Shown here: positions 42,452-50,800 of the stretch, in pieces
Layout: each line of letters begins with the position of its first letter
How positions within the stretch are numbered: position 1 is the first letter of the stretch
Source: JAAXHF01 sp963665955
GTDB taxonomy: Bacteria > Desulfobacterota > Binatia > Bin18
Assembly: GCA_965231765.1 (NCBI GenBank)
Contig: OZ246887.1
Span: forward strand, 3,782,001 to 3,846,000
Direction of reading: 5' to 3'
Length of the DNA: 64,000 bases
Position numbers and translations under genes: made by a program
Notes under the pieces: model-generated
What the model saw: only the letters and a program-made list of their open reading frames with translations
Database searches by the model: none
Told to the model about the DNA's origin: nothing

Positions 42452-43384
42452 TTACGCCACCGCTGTTTCCAAAAACCGTAATTCCTGCTGTTCCATATCG
42501 AGCCGAACCCGGGTGCCAAGCGGCAGCGCAAAGTTTTCTCCATCGTGTCCTGCTGGCAGTCCGAAACCAACTGGATAGTTGTAGTCCGTAAAAATGTCTT
42601 GAATAACTGCATGCACTGGAGCCAAGTCTTCTTCGGCTTCCCAACACTTGCTCATCTCCCCAAAGATAACGCCTGCCAAGCGTTCAAGTTTGCCAGCTTG
42701 TTTCAGCTGCGTTAGCATTCGATCGACCCGATACGGCCTTTCTCCGACATCTTCAATAAAAAGGATGCAATCCATTGTATCGATAACAAAAGGTGTTCCA
42801 AGAGTCGCCACTAGCATGGATAAACAGCCGCCGAGTAAACGGCCTTCAGCAGCTCCGGCGATTTTTGGGGGCTGTAGAACCGTTGGAAACGCAAGCGTCT
42901 CTTCCCCTTGACCTTCGGTCAGCAAACGCACCAGATGGGTCTGGGAGCGTGGGGAAAAATCCTCGGCAAATTCTCCGCTGACGAGCGGACCATGAAAACA
43001 CACAAAACCAGATCGTTGGACAAATGCATTGAGCAGCAGGGTGACATCACTATAACCGAGAAAGATCTTGGGCTGCTGACGAAGTGTTTGCAAGTCGAGC
43101 AGCGGCAGGAGGCGGCCAGATCCATACCCAGCGCGTGAGCAAAAGATGGCCTGTATGTCTGGATCATGAAACATCGCGGATAATTCCTGGGCCCGCTCGG
43201 CATCAGTTCCAGCCAGAAAACGATGCCGGTCGAGGACATGCGTCCCGATTCGGACGCGAAAGCCCAGGCTTTCCAAGGCGTGGCAGCCGCGCCGCAGCTT
43301 ATCTGCTTGCACCGCAGCTGCCGGAGAGATAACGCCAATACAATCGCCAAGCTGGAGCCGGGGCGGTTTGTGTAATGTGGTCAC
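42452..43384 (-). CDS. ldcA: LD-carboxypeptidase (S66 family, LdcA/MccF-like)
   Basis: A 310-residue serine peptidase that removes the terminal D-residue from peptidoglycan tetrapeptides or, in MccF-like members, inactivates peptide antibiotics. The likely catalytic Ser is in FLGYSDVTLLL, Glu in FIEDVGERPYRVDRML and His in GLPAGHDGENFALPLG. SRAGYGSGRLL is the conserved loop before the Ser. The GTG at 43384 is 1 bp after the stop of the upstream DAHP-synthase-like gene with a GGAG site inside that gene's end, so translation is coupled. The 64-bp gap to the converging batD has no clear terminator. Confidence 0.88.
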   Translation of the reverse strand: MTTLHKPPRLQLGDCIGVISPAAAVQADKLRRGCHALESLGFRVRIGTHVLDRHRFLAGTDAERAQELSAMFHDPDIQAIFCSRAGYGSGRLLPLLDLQTLRQQPKIFLGYSDVTLLLNAFVQRSGFVCFHGPLVSGEFAEDFSPRSQTHLVRLLTEGQGEETLAFPTVLQPPKIAGAAEGRLLGGCLSMLVATLGTPFVIDTMDCILFIEDVGERPYRVDRMLTQLKQAGKLERLAGVIFGEMSKCWEAEEDLAPVHAVIQDIFTDYNYPVGFGLPAGHDGENFALPLGTRVRLDMEQQELRFLETAVA

Positions 43385-43385
43385 T

Positions 43386-44519
43386 CTATGCTCCGAAAAA
43401 GCGGCTCTTGTCGGCCGCGACCCGCTCTTCATATTGCTGTTCAAGGAGAGCACTGGGGACGTATAAGGGCTCGATGCGTTGACGCAGCTTCCACACTTGC
43501 TGGCAGGCGGCGACTAAACGGGAGAGCTGTTCGGGAAATAAGCCCTGGAATCCATCCGACTTGGCAATCAGTGGATTAGGGTGGGATTCAACAAGGACGA
43601 CCGATGCGCCGGCCATAATGCCGGCCAGAGTAAGCGGATGGACGAGATCACGGATACCGCTGCCATGCGAGGCATCAATAGCAACAGGTAAACACGATAG
43701 CTGATAGTGAAAGGCGGCAATGCCACCAATATCCAGTGTATTGCGAGTGTATTGATTGGAACTCGAAATACCTCGCTCACACAGGATGACATTTTCTTTG
43801 CCGGCTGCCATAATGCGTTCGACCCATAAGAGATACGCTTCGATATCTAAGGAATTGCCGCGTTTGTGGATGACTGGTAGCGGGGTGTCACGCAAACGAT
43901 TGAGCAGTGCCTGATTTTTGGCGTTGGGTTCGCCAACTTGTAGACAGTCCACGCCTATGTCTTCATAGATCGATACATCGGCGACATCCAACACCTCAAC
44001 CACGGTTGGTAGTGCGAAGGCGCGACCAGCCTTCACAATCAGTTCGAGTCCATTCCGCAAGGCTTCTTCAGAGCTGGAGCCGATGCCTTCCCAGCCGCTG
44101 TATGGACTTGATCGATACTTGACCACTCCACCTCGCAGCGCCTTTGCGCCTGACTCTTTGACAAAGCGGGCTGTTTCCATAATCTGGGCTTCGCTTTCAA
44201 CTGAGCACGGACCGGCAATTATGCTCAGCGTATCGCCGCCGACTTCGACATTGCCAATACGCACTGTTTGATGGATCAGTTCTCCGGGCGCTCCCTTCTG
44301 AGCGACCCGTTTATACGCCCGCGAGATTGGGATCAGGCGCTCTACACCAGCCATCTCTTGAATTTCGCCAATTGGCAGCTGGGTGATATCGCCGTAGACA
44401 CCGATGAGGGTAATTTCCTCACCAACCATTTTGCCAGTTGTATATCCTAAGCCGTGCAGCTTTTCTTCTATCGCTGCGATTTCTGATGACGTTGCACGTC
44501 CAGACATTTTGACAAGCAT
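43386..44519 (-). CDS. 3-deoxy-7-phosphoheptulonate synthase-like protein, divergent
   Basis: A 377-residue protein with the architecture of AroF-type (TIGR01361) DAHP synthases: an N-terminal ferredoxin-like domain (1-65) and a TIM barrel. Metal ligands are kept: Cys of AGPCSVES, His of DASHGSG, Glu of VLVESHP and Asp of KSDGFQGL. KYRSSPYS, KRG and ILCERGI are also kept. The segment that normally reads IGARNMQN is VGEPNAKN here, so an Arg that helps bind PEP phosphate is missing. Activity as a true DAHP synthase is therefore doubtful; a related aldol condensation with PEP or another substrate is possible. No other aro gene is near. Confidence 0.78.
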   Translation of the reverse strand: MLVKMSGRATSSEIAAIEEKLHGLGYTTGKMVGEEITLIGVYGDITQLPIGEIQEMAGVERLIPISRAYKRVAQKGAPGELIHQTVRIGNVEVGGDTLSIIAGPCSVESEAQIMETARFVKESGAKALRGGVVKYRSSPYSGWEGIGSSSEEALRNGLELIVKAGRAFALPTVVEVLDVADVSIYEDIGVDCLQVGEPNAKNQALLNRLRDTPLPVIHKRGNSLDIEAYLLWVERIMAAGKENVILCERGISSSNQYTRNTLDIGGIAAFHYQLSCLPVAIDASHGSGIRDLVHPLTLAGIMAGASVVLVESHPNPLIAKSDGFQGLFPEQLSRLVAACQQVWKLRQRIEPLYVPSALLEQQYEERVAADKSRFFGA

Positions 44520-44616
44520 GACGGAGACCTCCGTTACGACTGACCGCAGTGGTGGACTGCAGGAGTTGAGCAGTAAAAAAAACGGATAGACGGAGATGTA
44601 AAGAAAGAAACAATAT

Positions 44617-44630
44617 GCCCCTTAGGGGGC
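44617..44630 (-). terminator. Possible terminator after the lipoprotein gene
   Basis: GCCCC-ttag-GGGGC on the plus strand; read on the minus strand it is followed by a T-rich stretch (ATATTGTTTCTTTC). It lies 131 bp downstream of the putative lipoprotein stop. Short stem, low confidence. Confidence 0.35.
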
Positions 44631-44736
44631 AAAATAGAAGAGGAACTGGGGGCAGGGAAGAAGTTGGAGAGGGCAGACGGTCATGATGTTTTTTGTACTC
44701 CCCTTGTGTGTTCTTTGTCAATATATTGAGGCGGCG

Positions 44737-44755
44737 GCGGGCACGGAGGCCCACC
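44737..44755. repeat. REP-like palindrome
   Basis: GCGGGC-acggag-GCCCAC followed by CCTAC, close to the stop of the lipoprotein gene. The arms pair with one mismatch. It is the reverse-orientation relative of the element at 12145-12162. Confidence 0.6.
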
Positions 44756-44760
44756 CTACG

Positions 44761-45810
44761 CTAGAACTGGATACTAAATCCCTCTCGTTCTTTATTCTCT
44801 TGTTCAACAAAAGAACCCCGTGCGCCAGTATAGGCGCCTGGAGGATAGAATAAATAGCCCTCGACATACGCTCCCGGGGTCACGGTTTGGCTGGACAGGG
44901 CAGGCCCTGGCAAGGCTTGGTCAGACTCTGTCATTGGTTTGACCCGTTTTCCCGAGCTGGATAAGAGCACGATCTTGTCGGCTTCCAAGAGATAGGCACT
45001 CGTTGTCGAGTTAAAGACTGTGATTCGTACGGGGGTGACTTCCTTGGCCTTATCTCCAAACTCTCGTTCGATATCAGCCGCGATCAACGGGACCACGCCA
45101 ATCTGGACCTGATCCATTTTGGCGACTTTGTTTTGGTGGGCAGGAGATTGGAGATACGCAAACTCATCGACCACGGCCTTAAACATGGCATAAAATCCAC
45201 GTTGAAAATCTGAAAATGCCTGATAGAAGTTGCGATTCTCCAAGAGCGGACTTTCTGAGTTCGTATCGACCATGACCCGGTTCCGCTCCACTGTGCAGGT
45301 AATGGTTACTGTAACGGGATCTTGCCCCTCTTTCTTGCCTTTGACCATGCCGGCTCCGCCAAGCGGAGCCGGTTTGAAGAGGCTGACCTCATAGCCGCTG
45401 TCTTCGACCGTTTTGCGCATTATCCGGTTGGCTTGTTCACACGGCGGAATCTCAGTTCGAGGGGCAATATGGGCGCCATCTGGGTCGCATGAGATTTTCA
45501 CTGACACGGGTTCTTCTTCTCCCCAGAAACCGAGCCGTGTGCCTTTGACCTCGCCGCCCATATCAGCAGGGGTTTTGGGGCCGCCAGTGATCTTGTAGTG
45601 TAGCCGCTCAAGCGCACGGCGGGTGATCTTATCCGCTTCGGCGCAACTCATTTTTGGCTCGCTCAAATCATATTCTGTTGTCTGTTCCTTGGCTCTAGTT
45701 TCAGTTGTATTTGCGGCTGCATTTGCTCCACCCCCAACACACCCAATGACACAACTCGTCATAAACGCAACACATGCCAGATGTGGAACATGCCAAACAG
45801 CCTTTTGCAT
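44761..45810 (-). CDS. Putative lipoprotein of unknown function
   Basis: A 349-residue protein starting MQKAVWHVPH, with a lipobox-like SCVIGC (Cys 23) that suggests a lipoprotein signal. The mature part has two similar units, each beginning with a Cys-containing segment (MSCAEADKITRRALERLHY near 52-70 and PPCEQANRIMRKTVEDSGY near 118-136), each followed by a strand segment with another Cys. This looks like an internal duplication with one disulfide per unit. The C-terminal half (residues 200-349) shows no motif that I recognise. A GGGGGAGACG site supports the start at 45810. Confidence 0.6.
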   Translation of the reverse strand: MQKAVWHVPHLACVAFMTSCVIGCVGGGANAAANTTETRAKEQTTEYDLSEPKMSCAEADKITRRALERLHYKITGGPKTPADMGGEVKGTRLGFWGEEEPVSVKISCDPDGAHIAPRTEIPPCEQANRIMRKTVEDSGYEVSLFKPAPLGGAGMVKGKKEGQDPVTVTITCTVERNRVMVDTNSESPLLENRNFYQAFSDFQRGFYAMFKAVVDEFAYLQSPAHQNKVAKMDQVQIGVVPLIAADIEREFGDKAKEVTPVRITVFNSTTSAYLLEADKIVLLSSSGKRVKPMTESDQALPGPALSSQTVTPGAYVEGYLFYPPGAYTGARGSFVEQENKEREGFSIQF

Positions 45811-46146
45811 CGTCTCCCCCTTTTGGCCAATCCTATTGGCGTAGGTCATAGCAGAAAGTATGCGAGGAAAGAAGGAGTGAGGTTTTCTGTCGTGGTCGTG
45901 TTGTCCGTGAAGCAGAACCCAAACGGCATGCAGAACCAGACACATTCACAGGGCCTAAGGACAAAAACGGAGGTGAAAGCGGGGCCAGGGAATGGCGGCA
46001 TCGTGTTCAACCCCAACGAGACGCACGTTCGCAGGAAAAAGGAGAGCTTGTAAGGAGCCGAGGTCGTATAGGAGGGATGCGGAGATCTGTACGCATGGGT
46101 GGGAGTTCCCACCCTGCAGCTGCATCAATACATGTAGACAGGCTCT
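45811..46146. other. Intergenic region, no gene seen
   Basis: About 336 bp between two minus-strand genes. It holds a REP-like palindrome at 46097-46114 and otherwise nothing that resembles a gene or RNA. Confidence 0.5.
46097..46114. repeat. REP-like palindrome
   Basis: GGGTGGGA-gt-TCCCACCC, perfect 8-bp arms. Shares the GTGGG/CCCACCC core with the elements at 7964 and 44737. Confidence 0.6.
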
Positions 46147-46521
46147 TTAGCCCTCTTTCTTCTTATCAATCGAATCAAACACTTCCTGCGCAATCCGCAG
46201 ACCATTCACCCCGACCGGCCAGCCGCCGTAGTGGGCCAGATGAATCATCATCTCTTGAATTTTTTCCCGGCTGATGCCGACATTCAGCGCCCCACGAATA
46301 TGGACCTTCATCTCTGGACTCCGGCCTAAGACGGTCAGCGCGGCGACGGTGATCATCGACCGTTCATGGGTTTCTAGCCCTGGCCGGCCCCAAATATCAC
46401 CAAACAGATTTTCAACCGTGATATTCAGGAAATCTGCCTGCATCGTACCCGGTCGCGGTTCGGCACCGAACAGCTCTTTCATCTTTGCTGCACCTTTTTT
46501 GTAGCGTTCTGACTCTGCCAT
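46147..46521 (-). CDS. Carboxymuconolactone decarboxylase (CMD)-family protein
   Basis: A 124-residue helical protein of the CMD/AhpD fold. Family segments are GRPGLETHERSMITVAALTVLGRSPEMKVHIRGALNVGISREKIQEMMIHLAHYGGWP. It has no CxxC pair, so it fits the gamma-CMD (decarboxylase) branch rather than AhpD peroxidase. The decarboxylase acts on carboxymuconolactone in protocatechuate degradation, but many members have other roles and no pca gene is nearby. It is divergent from the rhodanese gene at 46632. Confidence 0.88.
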   Translation of the reverse strand: MAESERYKKGAAKMKELFGAEPRPGTMQADFLNITVENLFGDIWGRPGLETHERSMITVAALTVLGRSPEMKVHIRGALNVGISREKIQEMMIHLAHYGGWPVGVNGLRIAQEVFDSIDKKKEG

Positions 46522-46631
46522 ACTCTACTCCTCCTTTGTGGAATATCGCGCCCTTGCGAGCCATAAGTTGGTTGTCTAGTATCAGACGATCTGTCCAAGA
46601 GTCAAAGTAAGCCTCAAAGCGAAGGAAGCGT

Positions 46632-46952
46632 ATGGTCTCAGAGATTTCTGTGCAAGAGCTAAAAACAAAACTAGATGCTGGTGAGGCGTGTGTCTTGCTG
46701 GACGTGCGTGAGTCAGAAGAGGTTGCGATTGCGTGTATTCCGAATGCCGTCCATATCCCGATGGGAGACATCCCCGGCCGACTGCATGAACTCAATCCGG
46801 ATGCGAACATCGTTGTCTATTGCCATCACGGTATCCGCAGCATGCAGGTCGCCAATTTTTTGGCCCAACACGATTTTGAGCAGGTGCGGAACTTAGCGGG
46901 TGGTATCGAAGCCTGGGCGGTGGTCGTCGAGCCTGGGATAGCACGCTATTAA
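46632..46952 (+). CDS. Rhodanese-like sulfurtransferase domain protein
   Basis: A 106-residue single-domain rhodanese. LLDVRESEEVAIACIPNAVHIPMGDIP is the CH2A-type region and the active-site loop is YCHHGIRS, with Cys about 65 forming the persulfide. GlpE/PspE-like proteins of this size transfer sulfur to thiol acceptors. The ATG follows GAAGGAAG. It is followed 59 bp later by a CoA-transferase gene in the same direction. Confidence 0.9.
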   Translation: MVSEISVQELKTKLDAGEACVLLDVRESEEVAIACIPNAVHIPMGDIPGRLHELNPDANIVVYCHHGIRSMQVANFLAQHDFEQVRNLAGGIEAWAVVVEPGIARY

Positions 46953-47011
46953 GGCAGTGCTGAGTTCTGGGTCCTGAGTAAGAATTTTTTGCTGAGAGAA
47001 ATGGAACGCTT

Positions 47012-48244
47012 ATGAGTGACCAATCCCCAACCCCTCACCCCTCGCCCCCAGGTCCCCTGCATGGGATTCGTGTTCTTGAGTGTGGCCATATGGTCGGGGC
47101 GGCGTATGCCGCAAAGTTGATGGCCGACCTTGGCGCCGAGGTAATTAAAATTGAGGAGCCGGGTGGCGATGACGCCCGACGCCGAGGGCCGTATCCAGGC
47201 AATATTTTCCATCCGGAGAAGAGTGGGCTGTTCCTGTATATGAATACCAATAAGCTCGGAGTCAGCCTGGACTTGCAACACGCCAAGGGCCAGGAGCTGT
47301 TCCGACGCTTGGCGCAAGATGCGGACTTGGTGGTTCATAATTATCCACCAGCCCAGATGCCGGCGCGGGGTTTGGATTATGAAGAACTCCACAAGCTGAA
47401 TCCCAGATTGGTCATAACTTCAATCTCGCCGTTTGGCCAGACAGGTCCCAATCGCGACTATCATGCCCATGATTTGACCATGTGGAGTGCCGGGGGGATT
47501 GTGTATCTGAGTGGTCCTTCAGGGCGGGAAGATTTGCCGCCGCTCAAGGCATTTGGTCAACAAGCCGGCATGCAGGCTGGAGTGAACGCCGCGGTTGGGT
47601 CACTTGGCGCGCTGTTTGGGCGGTTCAAGAGTGGCCAGGGACAGCATATTGATGTGTCGATACAAGAGTGCTTAGTCGCCATTATGGAGAATAACTATAT
47701 CTCCTGGCCGTACGATGGCACGCTTGCCTCTCGGCTCGGTTTTCGCCTGGTTCCGCAAGACGTGTTGGCATGCCGCGACGGCTATATCTATGTGTTAGCG
47801 ATTGAAGATCATCAGTGGAATGGAGCGGTCGAGCTGATGGGCAATCCCGAGTGGGCGTCAATGGATTTATTCCAAGATTTCCCCTCACGTTCGGGCAACT
47901 GGGATGTCTTGAAGCCGCTACTTGAGGACTATTTGCAAGATAAATCAGTCCAGGAAACCTACCACGCGGCTCAAGCCAGACGTGTGCCGTTTGCACCTGT
48001 CTCAACAATGGGTGATCTGCTCGACTCCTCGCACCTGAGTGCGCGCGGATTTTTTGCCACCATTGGTCACCCCGAAGCGGGCTCCCTACGCTATGCCGGT
48101 GCGCCGTATAAATTCTCCGCCTCACCGTGGGCATTGCGCAGTCCAGCTCCATGTTTGGGGCAGCATAATGTGGAGATATTTGGAGGGCGGTTAGGACTTG
48201 GGCAGGCGGAGTTGGATGAGTTGCGGACTACTGGAGTTATGTAA
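47012..48244 (+). CDS. CaiB/BaiF-family protein lacking the catalytic Asp
   Basis: A 410-residue family III CoA-transferase-like protein: GIRVLECGHMVGAAYAAKLMADLGAEVIKIEEP, SPFGQTGPNRDY and a complete C-terminal domain. The aligned position of the catalytic Asp is Gly (about 186, in FGQQAGMQAGVNAAVG). It is followed 102 bp later by an Asp-containing family member in the same direction, so the two may form a heteromeric enzyme in which this one is the non-catalytic subunit, as in some succinyl-CoA:aromatic-acid transferases. The pairing is inferred from position only. Confidence 0.85.
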   Translation: MSDQSPTPHPSPPGPLHGIRVLECGHMVGAAYAAKLMADLGAEVIKIEEPGGDDARRRGPYPGNIFHPEKSGLFLYMNTNKLGVSLDLQHAKGQELFRRLAQDADLVVHNYPPAQMPARGLDYEELHKLNPRLVITSISPFGQTGPNRDYHAHDLTMWSAGGIVYLSGPSGREDLPPLKAFGQQAGMQAGVNAAVGSLGALFGRFKSGQGQHIDVSIQECLVAIMENNYISWPYDGTLASRLGFRLVPQDVLACRDGYIYVLAIEDHQWNGAVELMGNPEWASMDLFQDFPSRSGNWDVLKPLLEDYLQDKSVQETYHAAQARRVPFAPVSTMGDLLDSSHLSARGFFATIGHPEAGSLRYAGAPYKFSASPWALRSPAPCLGQHNVEIFGGRLGLGQAELDELRTTGVM

Positions 48245-48346
48245 ATGGTGGAGTATGAATAATGAACGAAAAACAGGAGAACAGGCCTGCCGTTCATCCT
48301 TCTGAATTCATCCTTTCTTATAAAGTCTTATAAAGAGATCACAGCA

Positions 48347-49564
48347 ATGGAAAATCAACTACCTTTAGCCGGTATCCGCGTTGCCGACTTCACCTGGGTC
48401 TGGGCTGGTCCGTTTGCGACGATGCAGTTGGCGCATCTTGGCGCTGAGGTGATTCGGATTGAGACTGAGAATCGTGTGTGTGTGACCCGTCGTATTCCGC
48501 CGTATGCCGATGGTGAACCCGGACTGAACCGGAGTGGTTATTATAATCAATATAATCAGGGCAAGTCGTCTCTCTCTTTGAACCTCAAGAAACCTGAGGG
48601 CATAGAGATTGCCAAGAAGTTGGTGGCTGCCAGCGATATTGTGTCGGAGAATTTTGCAGGTGGGGTGATCAATAAAATGGGCCTTGGATATGAGGTCCTG
48701 AAGCAGCTCAAATCCGATATCATTATGATCTCAATGGCTGGGTATGGGGCAACAGGACCGGAGAGTGCGTATGTGTCGTATGGCCCAGCCCAGGTGCCGA
48801 TGAGTGGTTTATCGTCGGTGACAGGTTTTCCTGGGTTTCCGCCGATGCATGTGGGTTTCTCGTATGGGGATCCGAATGGGGGACTGCATGGCGCGTTTGC
48901 TGTGCTGGCGGCGTTGATGCATCGGGCGCGGACTGGGGAAGGACAGTATATTGACCTGTCACAGTGGGAGACGTCGGTGGCTTTATTGGGTGAAGCGCTG
49001 ATGGCACAAGAGATGAATGGAGAGGCACCGCCACGTATTGGCAATCATGATGAGTATATGGCGCCGCATGGGCTGTTTCGGTGTCAGGGCGAAGACCGTT
49101 GGGTGAGTATTGTGGTGGCCAGTGAAGACGAATGGCAGCGGCTGTGTCAGGGCATAGGCCAGCCGGGGCTGGCGACGGATGCACGTTTTGCGACGGTTGC
49201 TGAGCGGAAGAAGAATGAAGATGCACTGGAAGCGCTGATCGGTTCCTGGACTGGAGTCCGAACGGATGCGGAGGTCACACAGACGCTCCAAGCTGCGGGT
49301 GTTGCTGCTTTTCCAGCTCTTACCAACAAAGAGCTTACGGAAGATAAACATTTGGACGAACGGGGCTTTTTTGTGGAGCATGAGCATCCTGAAGTTGGTG
49401 CTCGTCGTCATGCTGGCGTACCCTGGGTGTTTTCTGAGACGCTCTGTCAGGTCCGCAAACCAGCGCCGTGCTTGGGCCAAGATACGGATGATATCCTGCA
49501 AGATATATTGGGCTATTCGGCGGATGAGGTTGCCACGTTGCGGGCGAATGAGGTGTTGACGTAA
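48347..49564 (+). CDS. CaiB/BaiF (family III) CoA-transferase
   Basis: A 405-residue enzyme with RVADFTWVWAGPFATMQLAHLGAEVIRIE, GYGATGPESAYVSYGP and the catalytic-Asp segment FSYGDPNGGLHGAF (Asp about 175). This is a stronger match to active enzymes than the preceding gene. Similar in residues and spacing to the enzyme at 5642 (both have a YVSYGP segment), suggesting a common subfamily. Donor and acceptor acids are unknown. The following 250 bp (49565-49817) hold no gene. Confidence 0.9.
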   Translation: MENQLPLAGIRVADFTWVWAGPFATMQLAHLGAEVIRIETENRVCVTRRIPPYADGEPGLNRSGYYNQYNQGKSSLSLNLKKPEGIEIAKKLVAASDIVSENFAGGVINKMGLGYEVLKQLKSDIIMISMAGYGATGPESAYVSYGPAQVPMSGLSSVTGFPGFPPMHVGFSYGDPNGGLHGAFAVLAALMHRARTGEGQYIDLSQWETSVALLGEALMAQEMNGEAPPRIGNHDEYMAPHGLFRCQGEDRWVSIVVASEDEWQRLCQGIGQPGLATDARFATVAERKKNEDALEALIGSWTGVRTDAEVTQTLQAAGVAAFPALTNKELTEDKHLDERGFFVEHEHPEVGARRHAGVPWVFSETLCQVRKPAPCLGQDTDDILQDILGYSADEVATLRANEVLT

Positions 49565-49817
49565 AAGCGCTTTGCAGAGCTTGGCTGCGGGTCAGGGGCA
49601 CAGGGGAGAGCACTGGATCTCTACCGGCCAAAGCGCCCATCCTGTCAGAAGCCTATCGGAGTATCCTGTGGTCTGAGTCAAGCGACTTTTTCCTCATTCA
49701 CAGACACCCCTAGAGGCTGTGCGGTCTGTGGAGGAAATGCTCATGCAAGAGGCGGCAGCCAACCCCGGAGAAGAGTCGTGAAGTAGAGCCTGGGCCGCAG
49801 CTGCTTAGGCTGGCATA

Positions 49818-50204
49818 TTAAGGATTATCCCAGGCCGGCTGCACGCCCTGGGTGAGGGTGTAGTTGGGGCCTTTCGGGCACTGGCCTGAGTCGTCTGTTC
49901 CCACTACCGACACTGGGTCACCCGAGCCGGCGGCAGGCGCTGTGGGTACGATGGTGACGTCCTTACTGGCCGCGATTTGGAGGGCAACAAGATCTGCCGT
50001 GTAGGCATCATTGGCCGAATAGTAGGCTTCCATGGCCAACATGGTGTTGTTCACATCGGACTCGACGCGGGAGCAATATGCATTCCGGCGATAGCTAGCA
50101 AACTGCGGAATGGCGACTGCGGCCAAGATGCCGATGATGGCGATGACAACAAGCAGTTCGATCAGGGTAAAGCCTTCTTCGTTTTTGCGAAACGTCTGTA
50201 ACAT
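49818..50204 (-). CDS. pilA: Type IV major pilin-like protein
   Basis: A 128-residue type IVa prepilin. The leader ends at Gly11 and the mature protein starts FTLIELLVVIAIIGILAAVAIPQF, with Phe1 and Glu5 of the mature protein conserved for methylation and assembly. Two cysteines (YCSR and QCPK) probably close the C-terminal loop. The start at 50204 has a GAGGAG site; an upstream frame extension does not match the family. A sigma-54 promoter lies upstream at 50392-50406. No other pil gene is in the window. Confidence 0.92.
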   Translation of the reverse strand: MLQTFRKNEEGFTLIELLVVIAIIGILAAVAIPQFASYRRNAYCSRVESDVNNTMLAMEAYYSANDAYTADLVALQIAASKDVTIVPTAPAAGSGDPVSVVGTDDSGQCPKGPNYTLTQGVQPAWDNP

Positions 50205-50800
50205 AGTAGTTCTCCTCTCGTAGAATGTGGTTAGGGTCTGGTTCGGGTGACTGTCAAATAACTGAAGGGCCAACACGTCGCATCGTTAGGGATTGTCGAG
50301 AGCGGTGCTCTTTTCCCTCGTGTCAGTTGTTAGAGGCGTCATGCTCATAGTGTGTGTCTTGAGAATCATGCACGGTCGAGAGAAATACAGGGCAATCGGC
50401 GTGCCAACCGGATTGATTACTGGCATACGGGAACTTTCTTAGCCTAATATATACGTAAAGCGAAAAAAAAGAGAGAAAAAGAAAAAAATTCCCAGGAAAA
50501 GCAAAAAAAGAGACAAAATCCAAAGTTTTCCGCCCGCCTGGGGCCCATTTTGTGCACATCTCAGCTGAGACAAATCCACCCACACTGACAAAATTCAGCG
50601 CTGGCTGGTATCTGAGTGCCACTTTGTGGCAGCTAGGAGATCCTATTGCCATAGTGTGACTCTCGACTTCCCTTTGCTTCCTGTGCTGGCGTCAGCAGCC
50701 CTTGCACTGACATACACTTATGGGATTCCTTTTCCGGATCCTTTTTGCGAGAATGGCGCCCGTCCATAAGGTTGATGGAGGTTTACGAGGAAGAGATCCT
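50205..50800. other. Intergenic control region between pilA and selB
   Basis: About 600 bp with no convincing gene; a minus-strand frame at 50323-50652 crosses the A-rich stretch and has no family resemblance. It contains the pilA sigma-54 promoter and, at about 50460-50515, an unusually A-rich stretch with many A-tracts upstream of it, likely bent DNA or an activator/IHF-type region. Confidence 0.55.
50392..50406 (-). promoter_or_regulatory. Sigma-54 promoter of pilA
   Basis: On the minus strand the sequence reads TGGCAC-gccga-TTGC, an exact match to the sigma-54 consensus (-24 GG and -12 GC with 5-nt spacing). It lies about 190 bp before the pilA ATG, giving a leader of about 175 nt. Pilin genes are often sigma-54 dependent (PilR), which supports the assignment. 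Confidence 0.75.

Noticed and set aside
50323..50652. Minus-strand frame of 109 codons upstream of pilA
   Set aside because: Its hydrophobic, Phe-rich part is simply the A-tract stretch read backwards; it contains the sigma-54 promoter and resembles no family.
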